Positions 24,277-32,225 of a DNA stretch of 46,173 bases are shown piece after piece (position 1 is the stretch's first letter; each line of letters begins with the position of its first letter). A program made the position numbers and the translations under genes. Source of the DNA: Streptomyces sporangiiformans (GTDB taxonomy: Bacteria; Actinomycetota; Actinomycetes; Streptomycetales; Streptomycetaceae). The DNA is taken from NCBI RefSeq assembly GCF_005768555.2, contig NZ_VCHX02000342.1, positions 1 to 46,173 on the forward strand. The letters are read 5' to 3'. The notes under the pieces are model-generated. The model saw only the letters and a list, made by a program, of their open reading frames with translations, did no database searches and was not told where the DNA came from.

Positions 24277-25236
24277 AGCAGGCCCGCCACCTTCGTCCCG
24301 CCGTCCGGCGCTCGCGCGTACCGGCTCGGTACCGCGCGCGGTGAGTTCGCCGTGATCGACGCCCCCGTGGCGCCCGGCACGGCGGCAAAGGGAACCGTGC
24401 TGCTGCTGCCCGGCTACACCGGCAGCAAGGAGGACTTCATCGCCTTGCACGAACCGCTGGCGGCGGCCGGATACCGGACCGTCGCCGTGGACGGACGGGG
24501 GCAGTACGAGACTCCAGGCCCGAAGGACGACGAAACCCCGTACGCGCTGGACGAGTTGGCGCGGGACGTCATCGCCCAGGTCGACGCACTGACCGGGGCG
24601 ACGACCAACGCGACGACCAACGCGTCGACCAACGCAACGGGCGGCACGAGCACCGACTCGGGGGCCGACGCCACGCAGAATCGCGTCCACCTCGTGGGCC
24701 ACTCGCTCGGCGGCCTCGTCGCCAGGGCCGCCGTGCTGCTGGACCACACCCGGTTCCGCTCGCTCACGCTCATGTCCTCCGGACCGGCCGAGATCTCCCC
24801 CTCACAGCAGCAGCGCGTCAAGCTGCTGCGGGACGGCCTGGCGGTGATGAACATGGCGCAGGTGTGGGACGCGATCCAGGCGCTGGAGCCCCCGGAGGAC
24901 GCGGCCGGCCAGAAGGACCTGGACGCGGGGCTCGACGACCTCGAAACCCTCAGGAAGCGCTGGCTCCTGAACAGCCCCGCTCAACTCACCGCCACGGGCC
25001 GGCAGTTGTGCACGGAACCCGACCGCGTCGCCGAGCTGGCCGCCGTACCGCTCCCCGTGCACGTCCTGTCGGGCGAACGCGACGACACCTGGTCGCCCGC
25101 GCTCCTGGACGAGATGGCCGTACGCCTCACAGCACACCGCACGGTCGTACGGGGAGCCGAGCACTCCCCCAACACGGACTGCCCCCTGGAGACGGCCGCG
25201 GCCCTGGCCGCCTTCTGGCACCAGCTGGATCAGTGA
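24274..25236 (+). CDS. Alpha/beta hydrolase (LipV-like position)
   Basis: A 320-residue cytosolic alpha/beta hydrolase. It shows LLLPGYTGSKEDF (oxyanion region), the nucleophile elbow GHSLGG, LSGERDDTW (acid) and the catalytic His in GAEHSPNTD. Between the second core strand and the nucleophile there is a low-complexity insert of about 26 Thr/Asn/Ala/Gly residues (about 109-134) built from three 12-bp repeats. The mycobacterial block contains a lipase/esterase gene, LipV, in a similar neighbourhood, but orthology is unproven. Probably an ester or lipid hydrolase; substrate unknown. Confidence 0.9.
   Translation: MSRPATFVPPSGARAYRLGTARGEFAVIDAPVAPGTAAKGTVLLLPGYTGSKEDFIALHEPLAAAGYRTVAVDGRGQYETPGPKDDETPYALDELARDVIAQVDALTGATTNATTNASTNATGGTSTDSGADATQNRVHLVGHSLGGLVARAAVLLDHTRFRSLTLMSSGPAEISPSQQQRVKLLRDGLAVMNMAQVWDAIQALEPPEDAAGQKDLDAGLDDLETLRKRWLLNSPAQLTATGRQLCTEPDRVAELAAVPLPVHVLSGERDDTWSPALLDEMAVRLTAHRTVVRGAEHSPNTDCPLETAAALAAFWHQLDQ
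24598..24633 (+). repeat. 12-bp tandem repeat inside the hydrolase gene
   Basis: Three units of GCGACGACCAAC (the third GCGTCGACCAAC) encode Ala-Thr-Thr-Asn repeats in a surface loop. It is a likely hypervariable minisatellite. Confidence 0.8.
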
Positions 25237-25267
25237 CCTGAAAACCGATCAGTGACCTAAAGCCTAG

Positions 25268-25311
25268 GACGGCCCTGAGACGGCCCTGGGACGGCCCTGG
25301 GACGGACCTAG
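25268..25311. repeat. Four tandem 11-bp GACGGCCCTGG units at the end of the NYN gene
   Basis: Units start at 25268, 25279, 25290 and 25301: GACGGCCCTGA, GACGGCCCTGG twice, then GACGGACCTAG. The last unit contains the NYN stop codon. It lies between convergent genes, where no other terminator is evident. Confidence 0.8.
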
Positions 25312-26222
25312 TACTGCGCCTGCAAGTGCTCCCAGAACCCGTCCCGCAGCGCTCGCCGCAGATCCGACTGGCCGCGCAGCGAGTACTGCAGCATCCCCTC
25401 GGCCTCCACCAGCAGATCCTGGTCGACCGGCCCGGGCAGATACGGGTGCCCGGGCAGCAGCTCCACCAGAGCCCCCCGCCCCCGCGCCCCCAGCCACTTC
25501 GCGGCGATCTGCGCCCCCACGAACCGCACATCCTCCCGCGCGGGGCGCGCCACAGCCGACGCGTCGTACGAGGCGGCGGTCCGCCGGGTGACGTACGGCT
25601 TGAAGAACTCGAGGTCGAAGGTCCGCTGGCTGTCAACCTCCCAGAGCAGCGGCTCCGCCTGGTTGCGCGCCTCCGGTGCCTCGATGCCCCAGAGGTGGAC
25701 ACGTGCCCCGTACCCCTGCGCCGCCTCGACCGCGGAGACCAGATCCTCGTCGCCCCCGATGAGCGCCGCGTCGCTGATGGCGCGGTGTCGGGCCAGTGAC
25801 TCCAAGTCCGAGCGGATCAGGGAGTCGACGCCCTTCTGCTGGTTGTTGGCGTTGAGGTTGCCCAGCCGGACCTTGACGTCGGGCAGTTCGGCGATGGACT
25901 GCTGCTCGGCCGTGTGGATCCGGCGCCTCGCCCCGTCGTACCAGTAGACGCGCAGCAGCCTGCTGTCCGCGAAGATCGTGCGCGCCTTGTCGATGAGCGC
26001 TTCGATGAGGCCCTCGGCGTCCAGGTCGAAGGCCCGGCGGTCCTCGGTGCCGGTGACGAGCCGTCCTGCGGCCGCGTACAGATAACCGGCGTCGACGAAG
26101 ATCGCATGAGTGGACGGCGTCTTCGCCACCTCGGCGAGCATGCGCTGGAGCAGCTCGTTCGTGCGTTCGATGCGCGCGCCGAGGGTGGCTGGGTCGTCAG
26201 CTCTCACGAAGTCGTCGTTCAT
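25308..26222 (-). CDS. NYN (PIN-like) domain protein, putative ribonuclease
   Basis: A 304-residue protein with an N-terminal helical lead, then an NYN/LabA-type PIN fold: AIFVDAGYLY (first catalytic Asp), KGVDSLIRSDLESLA (second acidic cluster) and ALIGGDEDLVSAVE (third). A helical C-terminal domain (about 215-304) lies beyond the fold. Members cleave RNA with a metal centre; a role in RNA turnover is inferred. I chose ATG 26222 because GAGG lies just upstream; an in-frame start at 26249 would put that site inside the gene. Confidence 0.87.
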   Translation of the reverse strand: MNDDFVRADDPATLGARIERTNELLQRMLAEVAKTPSTHAIFVDAGYLYAAAGRLVTGTEDRRAFDLDAEGLIEALIDKARTIFADSRLLRVYWYDGARRRIHTAEQQSIAELPDVKVRLGNLNANNQQKGVDSLIRSDLESLARHRAISDAALIGGDEDLVSAVEAAQGYGARVHLWGIEAPEARNQAEPLLWEVDSQRTFDLEFFKPYVTRRTAASYDASAVARPAREDVRFVGAQIAAKWLGARGRGALVELLPGHPYLPGPVDQDLLVEAEGMLQYSLRGQSDLRRALRDGFWEHLQAQY

Positions 26223-26314
26223 ATACGCCTCATTGTCGCAGGACGTCACTGCGTGAACACAACCGGTCCACTACTCGAAAGTAATTAGGCGTTCGAAAAA
26301 TTTCTTTAGCGTAG

Positions 26315-26340
26315 GGAATGTCTGTAACACGCAGCCCGTT
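26315..26340 (+). promoter_or_regulatory. SigR-type promoter of the 50-residue protein gene
   Basis: GGAAT (26315-26319), exactly 18 bases, then GTT (26338-26340): a perfect SigR/SigH disulfide-stress promoter. The predicted start near 26347 gives a leader of about 109 bases, containing the stem GGGGCA/TGCCCC near 26370. Confidence 0.75.
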
Positions 26341-26455
26341 GTATGGAGTGACAGCAGGAACAGGGGGCACTCATGCCCCTTGCACCACTGACACGCAGAG
26401 CACCACTCACCAGTAGTTCTCCTTCAGGAGGATGACCAGACGAAGGGAGAAGCCC

Positions 26456-26608
26456 TTGCGCTTCGAAATCATGCGCCTCGATGACGTCGACGGCACGCCC
26501 GTGGACACGACCGTCGTAGACGCCGCCTCCGTCAACCGGATTGTGCAGCAGGCCGCCGCCATCGGGCAGCGCCTCTGGATCCGCCCGGCCGAATCCTCGG
26601 CCTCGTAA
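26456..26608 (+). CDS. Conserved 50-residue protein, unknown function
   Basis: The reading MRFEIMRLDDVDGTPVD... ends in IRPAESSAS, a small protein I recognise as common in Streptomyces genomes. A TTG start follows AAGGGAGA at good spacing. An in-frame ATG at 26432 has its AGGAGG directly abutting and is unlikely; ATG 26471 is a further alternative. It has one short beta-rich N-terminal half and a helix (VNRIVQQAAAIGQRLW). It is preceded by a SigR-type promoter and followed by a perfect terminator, so it is a monocistronic, probably thiol-stress-induced unit. No cysteine is present. Confidence 0.82.
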   Translation: MRFEIMRLDDVDGTPVDTTVVDAASVNRIVQQAAAIGQRLWIRPAESSAS

Positions 26609-26652
26609 CCTGCGGACACCCGTCGGCACACGCGGACAACCCGCCAACACTT

Positions 26653-26689
26653 CAGAACCCCGTACGGCCGAATGCCGTACGGGGTTCTG
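26653..26689 (+). terminator. Perfect terminator hairpin after the 50-residue protein gene
   Basis: AGAACCCCGTACGGC and GCCGTACGGGGTTCT form a 15-bp perfect stem (16 with the closing C-G) around a 5-base loop. It also faces the end of marC on the minus strand. Confidence 0.9.
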
Positions 26690-26717
26690 CATGCCCGCGC
26701 GCACCCGGGGTGTGCGT

Positions 26718-27323
26718 TCAGGCCCCCTGTACCACCTGCGTGACCCCGTTGATGATCTGCTGCACGGCGATCGCGGAGAGCATCATGCCGGCGAGCCGGG
26801 TCACCAGGACGACCCCGCCGTCCTTGATGACGCGGATGATCAGCAGCGAGTACCGCATCACCAGCCACAGCACGACATGGATGGCGAGGATCGCCGTCCA
26901 CACCGACACGTTCGCCGCGAGACTGTCGGCCTTCTGCACCGCGAGGATGACGGACACGATCGCGCCCGGTCCGGCGAGCAGCGGCATGCCCAGCGGCACG
27001 AGGGCGACGTTGACGTCCTTCGTCTGCTGGGGCTCGTCCGTCTTGCCGGTGAGCAGGTCGAGGGCGATCAGCAGGAGCAGCAGGCCGCCCGCGATCATCA
27101 ACGCGGGCACGGACACGTGCAGGTAGGCCAGGATCTGGTGTCCGAGCAGCCCGAACACGGCTATCACTCCGCCGGCCACGCAGACGGCCTGGAACGCCAT
27201 CCGTTTCTGCACCTTCGCGGGCCGGCCGGCCGTCAGAGCGAGGAAGATCGGGGTGATTCCGGGGGGATCCATGATGACGAAGAGGGTGAGGAAGAGCGAG
27301 CCGAAGACGGCGAGGTCGAACAC
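26718..27323 (-). CDS. MarC family integral membrane protein
   Basis: A 201-residue six-helix protein of the MarC/YchE family. The conserved MDPPGITPIFLALT lies in the first helical hairpin and PLGMPLLAGPGAI in the middle repeat. The length equals the family norm if translation starts at GTG 27323 (VFDLAVFGSLF), which has AAGG upstream; the longer in-frame frame to 27446 has no good start. The family was once tied to multiple antibiotic resistance, but its substrate is unknown. Neighbour PHP gene is 210 bases upstream. Confidence 0.92.
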   Translation of the reverse strand: MFDLAVFGSLFLTLFVIMDPPGITPIFLALTAGRPAKVQKRMAFQAVCVAGGVIAVFGLLGHQILAYLHVSVPALMIAGGLLLLLIALDLLTGKTDEPQQTKDVNVALVPLGMPLLAGPGAIVSVILAVQKADSLAANVSVWTAILAIHVVLWLVMRYSLLIIRVIKDGGVVLVTRLAGMMLSAIAVQQIINGVTQVVQGA

Positions 27324-27534
27324 GGTGAGCCTTGCGGTGGTGAGAAGTGGAGTGAAGCAGAAAAGGGGCGGCACGGGGCACGCGAGCGACGGGACTACGT
27401 GGCGCGCGAAGGGTGCTGTACCGGGCGTACGAACGGAGCCGCGCATCGAGGGCCGGCGGCGAAGTCGTTCTCGGTGCGGCCCCCGTCGTCCCCCTCGCCC
27501 GTCGCCCCCCGACCCGCGCCGGTGAAGTGCAGCG

Positions 27535-28401
27535 TCAGACGCCCACGGTTCCGCCCGCGCCCGGCACCGGAAACGCCCCCGTGGCCCGCCTCGTGATCTC
27601 CCCGTAGATCTCGGGATCCGTCGTGAACTCCCCTAGCACACACGTCTTGCGGCTGCCGTGGTAGTCGCTGGACCCGGTCGTCAGCAGCCCCAACTCGGCG
27701 GCGAGGCCCCGCAACCTGGCCCGGGTCGCCGGCTCGTGGTCCATGTGGTCGACCTCGATCCCGTCGAGCCCGGCCGCCGCGAGTTCGGCGATCGCGGACT
27801 CCGGCACGACCTGCCCCCGCTTGGCCGCGGCGGGGTGCGCGAACACAGCGACGCCGCCCGCGGCCTTGACCAGCCGGATCACCTCGAAGGGGTCGGACTC
27901 GTGCTTCTCGACGTACGCCCGCCCGCCGTCGGCGAGCCACTCGGGCGTGAAGGCGTCGGAGACGCTGGGCACGACGCCCAGCTCCACCAGCGCGGTCGCG
28001 ATGTGCGGCCGCCCGACGGACCCGCCGCCCGCGATCCGCGCCACCTGCTCCCAGGTCACCGGCACGCCCAGCTCCTGGAGCTTGCGGATCATCGCATGAG
28101 CCCGCGGCACCCGGTCGTCGCGCACCAGCTCGCGCTCGCGCAGCAGCTCGGGCTCCTCGGGATCGAAGAGGTACGCCAGCATGTGCAGGCCCACGCCGTC
28201 GAGGCGGCAGGAGAGTTCGGCCCCGGTGACGAGGGTGAGGCCTTCGGGGACCGCCGCGATGGCCTCGGCGTAACCGCGCGTGGTGTCGTGGTCGGTCAGC
28301 GCGACGACGTCCAGACCGGCCGCGGCGGCGTTGCGCACGAGTTCGGCCGGGGTGTCCGTACCGTCGGAAGCGGTGGAGTGGGTGTGCAGATCGATGCGCA
28401 C
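27535..28401 (-). CDS. PHP-domain phosphoesterase (RNase AM/TrpH-like)
   Basis: A 288-residue PHP protein. Metal ligands appear in order: DLHTHSTASDG (residues 4-14), LTDHDTT, GAELSC, then VFAHPAA and GSSDYHG. This is the YciV/TrpH-type arrangement, whose members remove 3',5'-nucleotides or act as 5'-3' exoribonuclease on 5S rRNA ends. The GTG start at 28401 (VRIDLHTH) follows GGAG. It lies downstream of the DUF6758 gene, separated by a terminator-like hairpin. Substrate assignment is from the family. Confidence 0.9.
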   Translation of the reverse strand: MRIDLHTHSTASDGTDTPAELVRNAAAAGLDVVALTDHDTTRGYAEAIAAVPEGLTLVTGAELSCRLDGVGLHMLAYLFDPEEPELLRERELVRDDRVPRAHAMIRKLQELGVPVTWEQVARIAGGGSVGRPHIATALVELGVVPSVSDAFTPEWLADGGRAYVEKHESDPFEVIRLVKAAGGVAVFAHPAAAKRGQVVPESAIAELAAAGLDGIEVDHMDHEPATRARLRGLAAELGLLTTGSSDYHGSRKTCVLGEFTTDPEIYGEITRRATGAFPVPGAGGTVGV

Positions 28402-28500
28402 TGCGCGGACTCCAGGCTCGGCCAGTCGGAAGGGGACACCCAAAGGGTAACGGGAGGCCCATACACGTCCGGAGGCCGCACCCGCACCCGCGCGCCAGCA

Positions 28501-28541
28501 CCCCAGGCTCCAGGCTCCAGACCCGGCCCCGGAGCCTGGGG
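28501..28541 (-). terminator. Hairpin terminator downstream of the DUF6758 gene
   Basis: CCCCAGGCTCC pairs perfectly with GGAGCCTGGGG; a second overlapping CCAGGCTCC copy offers a tighter loop. It lies about 20 bases past the DUF6758 stop. Confidence 0.75.
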
Positions 28542-28563
28542 ACGGCTGGACCGGACGGACGAC

Positions 28564-29214
28564 CTACGGCTCCAGAATCCGCGGGGACAACGCCCCGCAC
28601 GGCAGCAGGTCCACCTCCGCGCCCGCGTCCCGGAGGTCCGTCAGTACCAACTCGTCGTACATCAGCAGGCCCGACTGCTCGGGCCATACGACCGCCCACA
28701 GCCACAGCCCGCGCGCTTCGCCGGCGAAGACGGCGCGATCGTCGGGGGTACCGGAGACATGCCAGAGCGGTGTAGGACGGCCTGCCGCGAGGACCTTCGC
28801 CTGAGCTGGTTTCTCGACGCTCATGTACGGGCCCGGGTCGGGGCCGTCGATGCCGGCGTACCGCGCGCCCATGCCGACGCCGAGCTCCTCGGCGATGAGC
28901 ACCAGTTCGCCCACGCCGCCGAGCGGGCCGGGCCCCGAACAGGCCACGGCGGTGGCGCGCCCGCCGCTCCGGTCGTCACCCGCGAAGGACGCACCCGTGA
29001 ACAGCCAGCCGACCGGCAACGGCCACGGCATCCACACCGGTACGTGGGCGCGGTGCACCACGACGCTGAGGGCCTCGACGCTGGGCGGGATCACGGGCTG
29101 CAGCGGATACACGGCCCCGTGCACATCGCACTGCCAGGAGTCGGAGAAGAGTCCGGGAGCCCTGACCCGGCCACCACACTTCGGGCAACTGGGTTCGCCC
29201 CTCATAGGCCCCAA
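28564..29214 (-). CDS. DUF6758 family protein with N-terminal zinc ribbon
   Basis: A 216-residue protein (213 from the first ATG) conserved in streptomycetes. The N-terminus has a treble-clef-like metal site, CPKCGG then WQCDVHG. The rest is an alpha/beta domain rich in Gly/Pro with GWLFTG and SGLLMYDELVL. I prefer TTG 29214 because GGGGAGGA sits a few bases upstream; ATG 29205 has a distant site. Its leader passes through an unusually AT-rich island. Function unknown. Confidence 0.8.
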   Translation of the reverse strand: MGPMRGEPSCPKCGGRVRAPGLFSDSWQCDVHGAVYPLQPVIPPSVEALSVVVHRAHVPVWMPWPLPVGWLFTGASFAGDDRSGGRATAVACSGPGPLGGVGELVLIAEELGVGMGARYAGIDGPDPGPYMSVEKPAQAKVLAAGRPTPLWHVSGTPDDRAVFAGEARGLWLWAVVWPEQSGLLMYDELVLTDLRDAGAEVDLLPCGALSPRILEP

Positions 29215-29277
29215 CGGTCCTCCCCGGCTGTCGCCGCGTCAAGGACGATCACCCGTCCGGCGAGCCCGATGACCAGG

Positions 29278-29336
29278 TGAATTTAGATGTGATTTACACT
29301 AATTAGTTCTTCTAGCTTATTTGAATGTGACATTCC
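29278..29336. promoter_or_regulatory. AT-rich island upstream of the DUF6758 gene
   Basis: About 59 bases of roughly 26% GC within a genome near 70%. It includes the perfect palindrome ACTAATTAGT (29298-29307) and stops in all frames. It probably supplies the -10 region of the DUF6758 gene or a binding site for an AT-preferring nucleoid protein such as Lsr2. Confidence 0.45.
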
Positions 29337-29356
29337 CAACTGACCGGCCGCTGAGG

Positions 29357-29941
29357 TCAGTCCAGGGCCACGGACTTGCGCGAGGGGTCGCGCAGGTCCG
29401 TTCCGCCCGTGAGCCAGCGCTCCCTCAGAGCCTGCGCGCCGTGCACCCGCTTCCACGCCGCCTCGTTCGGCGTCATCGGGAGCAGCGGCAGGAAACGTAC
29501 GGGATCGAGGGGCTCGTCGAGGTCCAGGTCCTCGACCAGGCCGCCCGGCTCGGCGACCAGCACAGAGGTGAACGGGGCGCCGGGCCACAGGGGTTCACCG
29601 ACGTCGAGCGAGGCGCCGGAGGCCACCACCAGACCCTCGACCTGCGGAGAAGCGGCCAGTACGGCGAGCGGGCGGAGCACCTTGTCGGTATCGGCGACAC
29701 CTGCGCGCACGGAGAGGATCAGCTCGGCGCGCGGACCCTTGAGCGAGTCGGCGACGGCCGACGTGGGGTCCGTCATCGGCTGGGCGGACATGCCGAGTGT
29801 GGCGTAGCGGACGATGTCACCATCGGTGAAGCGGAGTACCTCGATGCGCTCCGTGCCGAGGAAGGTGACCGCGGCGCGCGCGTCCGGTTCGCCCAGCGCG
29901 GTACGCAACCGGGCTTCCACCAAAGGAAGAACATCAGCCAT
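29357..29941 (-). CDS. Suppressor-of-fused (SUFU) domain protein
   Basis: A 194-residue protein with the SUFU-like fold: an N-terminal segment YATLGMSAQPM, a central beta-sheet region (ELILSVRAG) and the C-terminal signature LPLLPMTPNEAAWKRVHG. In bacteria such proteins are often immunity-like or of unknown function; no toxin gene is adjacent. On the minus strand TATGCT (29953-29948) ends 6 bases before the ATG without a Shine-Dalgarno, so the mRNA is probably leaderless. Confidence 0.82.
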   Translation of the reverse strand: MADVLPLVEARLRTALGEPDARAAVTFLGTERIEVLRFTDGDIVRYATLGMSAQPMTDPTSAVADSLKGPRAELILSVRAGVADTDKVLRPLAVLAASPQVEGLVVASGASLDVGEPLWPGAPFTSVLVAEPGGLVEDLDLDEPLDPVRFLPLLPMTPNEAAWKRVHGAQALRERWLTGGTDLRDPSRKSVALD

Positions 29942-30459
29942 ACGGCGAGCATAAGCTGCGTCTTTTCCGGTGCTTCTGCCCAGGCCTCAGGTCGGCAAAA
30001 CGGCAAAGCGTCGACTTGACACGCCAGTCGGCTGATAGTCTTGGCCGCTGGTCGGGGCAGCACGCAGAAGCGTCGCTCTCAGTCCTGACCGACGCGTGAG
30101 AATCCCCTACGGGGGGTGGACCTTCCCCTACGGGGGACCGGCCGGAGGAGGTGGGGCTCCATGGATCGAAGTCGACCGTGCAGTACCGCCCGCTCTTCCG
30201 GCTGTTGTGTCCTCTGAGTCCTCGAATTCGAGCTCTACTGGCTGCCGCCCCTTGCACTCGCGTCATGCCGGTCTGGTGCACGACGGAAGAGCACTTCGTT
30301 TTTGCCTGATCTGTCTGATCTGTATCAGTAGCGAAGCTGCCACCGCGACGGTGCGGTGCTCCCCGCTTTGTGGACGTGCCAAACATCCCCAGTCAGGACG
30401 TCCCCATTCCGGGTAGTTTCAACCGTCGTCGGCGGCTCTCGTTCGCGAAGGAGCCTGCC
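29942..30459 (+). other. Long leader/promoter region of corA
   Basis: 518 bases between the SUFU gene and corA. It contains a TTGACA (30016-30021) with TAGTCT (30036-30041) at a short 14-base spacing, the twin palindromes at 30104-30135, and an AT-richer segment with TGATCTG direct repeats (near 30307-30322). The last 90 bases before corA are open in its frame from a GTG at 30370. No recognised riboswitch consensus is evident to me. Confidence 0.5.
30104..30135 (+). promoter_or_regulatory. Twin CCCCTACGGGG palindromes upstream of corA
   Basis: Two identical 11-bp dyads, CCCCTACGGGG, at 30104-30114 and 30125-30135, start 21 bases apart (two helical turns); the shared identity extends to 13 bases. 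This is the geometry of a paired operator on one DNA face, downstream of the TTGACA element. G/C-rich dyads of this kind are typical of MerR- or CsoR-type metal regulators, but the binding protein is unknown. Confidence 0.5.
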
Positions 30460-31569
30460 ATGTCGATGATCCGTGACCTGCGCGCCGCGGTCCGCCCCTC
30501 GCTGCGCAAGGACGGCAGCACGTACGACAGCACCCGCGACGCCGGGACGAACTCGGCCGTCGTCGACTGCGCCGTCTACCGCGACGGCGCCCGCGTCGCG
30601 TTCTCCGGCACCCTCACGCCCCATGAGGCGATGCTCCAGGTGCGCCGCGACGGCGGCTTCGCCTGGATCGGGCTGCACGAGCCCACCGAGGCCGAATTCG
30701 CCGTCATCGCCAGCGAGTTCGGGCTGCACCCGCTCGCCGTCGAGGACGCGGTCCACGCCCACCAGCGGCCCAAGCTGGAGCGCTACGACGACACGATCTT
30801 CACGGTCTTCAAGACCATCCACTACGTCGAGCACGACGAAGTGACGGAATCCAGCGAGATCGTGGAGACCGGCGAGGTGATGTGCTTCACCGGCCGGGAC
30901 TTCTTCGTCACCGTGCGGCACGGCGGGCAGGGCTCGCTGCGCGCGCTGCGGCACCGGCTGCAGGACGACCCCGAACTGCTCACCAAAGGGCCCTCGGCGG
31001 TACTGCACGCCATCGCCGACCATGTCGTCGACGGGTACGTCGCGGTCGCGGACGCCGTGCAGGACGACATCGACGAGGTCGAGACCGCCGTGTTCTCGCC
31101 GGGGCGCAAGGGCGGAACCTCGCGCGGAGTCGACTCGGCGCAGATCTACCAGCTCAAGCGTGAGGTACTGGAGTTCAAGCGGGCGGTGTCGCCGCTGCTG
31201 CGGCCCATGCAGTTGCTGAGCGAGCGGCCGATGCGGCTGGTGGACCCCGACATCCAGAAGTACTTCCGGGACGTCGCCGACCACCTCGCCCGCGTCCAGG
31301 AGCAGGTCGTCGGCTTCGACGAGCTCCTCAACTCGATCCTCCAGGCCAACCTCGCTCAGGCCTCGGTCGCGCAGAACGAGGACATGCGCAAGATCACGTC
31401 CTGGGCGGCGATCATCGCCGTACCGACCATGGTCTGTGGCGTGTACGGCATGAACTTCGACTACATGCCCGAGACGCACTGGAAGTTCGGGTACCCGATG
31501 GTGCTCGGTGTCACGGTCGGCATCTGCTTCGCGATCCACCGCACTCTGAAGCGCAACGGCTGGCTCTGA
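30460..31569 (+). CDS. corA: CorA-family magnesium/cobalt transporter
   Basis: A 369-residue CorA protein: a large N-terminal cytoplasmic alpha/beta funnel domain, a long helix, and two C-terminal TM helices with the pore signature YGMNF (Tyr329) and a basic C-terminus (RTLKRNGWL). It forms a pentameric Mg2+ channel in the membrane. I chose ATG 30460 (MSMIRDLRAA) after GAAGGAG; the frame also extends to GTG 30370. The mycobacterial block has corA in the equivalent place, near mrp and an MgtE-like gene. Possible metal control is suggested by the twin palindromes in its leader. Confidence 0.94.
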   Translation: MSMIRDLRAAVRPSLRKDGSTYDSTRDAGTNSAVVDCAVYRDGARVAFSGTLTPHEAMLQVRRDGGFAWIGLHEPTEAEFAVIASEFGLHPLAVEDAVHAHQRPKLERYDDTIFTVFKTIHYVEHDEVTESSEIVETGEVMCFTGRDFFVTVRHGGQGSLRALRHRLQDDPELLTKGPSAVLHAIADHVVDGYVAVADAVQDDIDEVETAVFSPGRKGGTSRGVDSAQIYQLKREVLEFKRAVSPLLRPMQLLSERPMRLVDPDIQKYFRDVADHLARVQEQVVGFDELLNSILQANLAQASVAQNEDMRKITSWAAIIAVPTMVCGVYGMNFDYMPETHWKFGYPMVLGVTVGICFAIHRTLKRNGWL

Positions 31570-31591
31570 GGCGCTTCGGAGCCCCGCCCAT

Positions 31592-31633
31592 GGCCTGGTC
31601 CGGCGGACCCGTCCATGATCCGCCGGACAGGCC
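31592..31633 (+). terminator. Terminator hairpin after corA
   Basis: GTCCGGCGGA pairs with TCCGCCGGAC, and GGCCT with AGGCC outside a single-base bulge; the loop is 11 bases. It is immediately followed by the -10 of the next gene. Confidence 0.75.
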
Positions 31634-31634
31634 C

Positions 31635-31649
31635 TAGGCTGGCCCCATG
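31635..31649 (+). promoter_or_regulatory. Leaderless -10 (TAGGCT)
   Basis: TAGGCT ends 6 bases before the ATG with no Shine-Dalgarno between, so the next gene is probably translated from a leaderless mRNA. Confidence 0.5.
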
Positions 31650-32186
31650 ACCGATCAGCTGCTCGAACAGGCTCTCGTCGAGGAGGCCACCAAGAAGTCC
31701 GGGCTCATCTGGGTGCGGGGCAACGGTGCACCGGCGCCCCACGCCGAGGAGCGCGGTGTGCCGACGCGTGCCCTGTGGCACGTGTGGCACGACGGGGCGG
31801 TGTGCCTGGTCGGCGACGGGCCCGGCGAGCAGCCGCTGCCCGGGCTGGTCGACGGCGGCGAGGCGGTCGTCACCGTACGCAGCAAGGACAAGGGCGGGCG
31901 CCTCGTCTCCTGGTCGGCGAAGGTCACGGAACTGGCCCCCGGCTCCCCCGAGTGGGACGCCACGGTCGCCGAGCTGAAGGGGAAGCGCCTGAACGCGCCC
32001 GACGGCGAGGCCATGCCCGAGCGGTGGGCGCGGGAGTGCCGGGTGCTCCGCCTGGAACCGACGGGGGACCGGGCCGAGCTGCCCGACGGCTCGCTCGCGG
32101 CCCCGCCGCTGCCGACGCCCGCGACGACGCGGCACCCCATCCCCGCGGGGCTTCACCGGCTGCTGTTCCGCCGCAAGCGCCGCTAG
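31647..32186 (+). CDS. Uncharacterised protein, possibly FMN-binding split barrel
   Basis: A 179-residue soluble protein. The first about 140 residues look like a small beta-barrel (GLIWVRGNG, ALWHVWHDGAVCLVGDG, AVVTVRSKDKGGRLVSW), reminiscent of pyridoxamine-phosphate-oxidase-like split barrels; the tail is Pro-rich and ends in a basic cluster FRRKRR. I do not recognise a named family with certainty. It begins at an ATG with no ribosome binding site but a -10 just upstream. It faces a lipoprotein gene convergently. Confidence 0.75.
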   Translation: MTDQLLEQALVEEATKKSGLIWVRGNGAPAPHAEERGVPTRALWHVWHDGAVCLVGDGPGEQPLPGLVDGGEAVVTVRSKDKGGRLVSWSAKVTELAPGSPEWDATVAELKGKRLNAPDGEAMPERWARECRVLRLEPTGDRAELPDGSLAAPPLPTPATTRHPIPAGLHRLLFRRKRR

Positions 32187-32225
32187 GACCTGAGACCTGT
32201 CCGGTAGGACCAGGACGCCGGAGGA

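Noticed and set aside
21590..24388. 932-codon frame antisense to the DEAD-box helicase
   Set aside because: It is a shadow of the helicase and its repeats, with no ribosome site or recognisable domain.
29942..30459. Magnesium riboswitch (M-box) in the corA leader
   Set aside because: The long leader invited the idea, but I could not find the conserved M-box core sequences or pairing.
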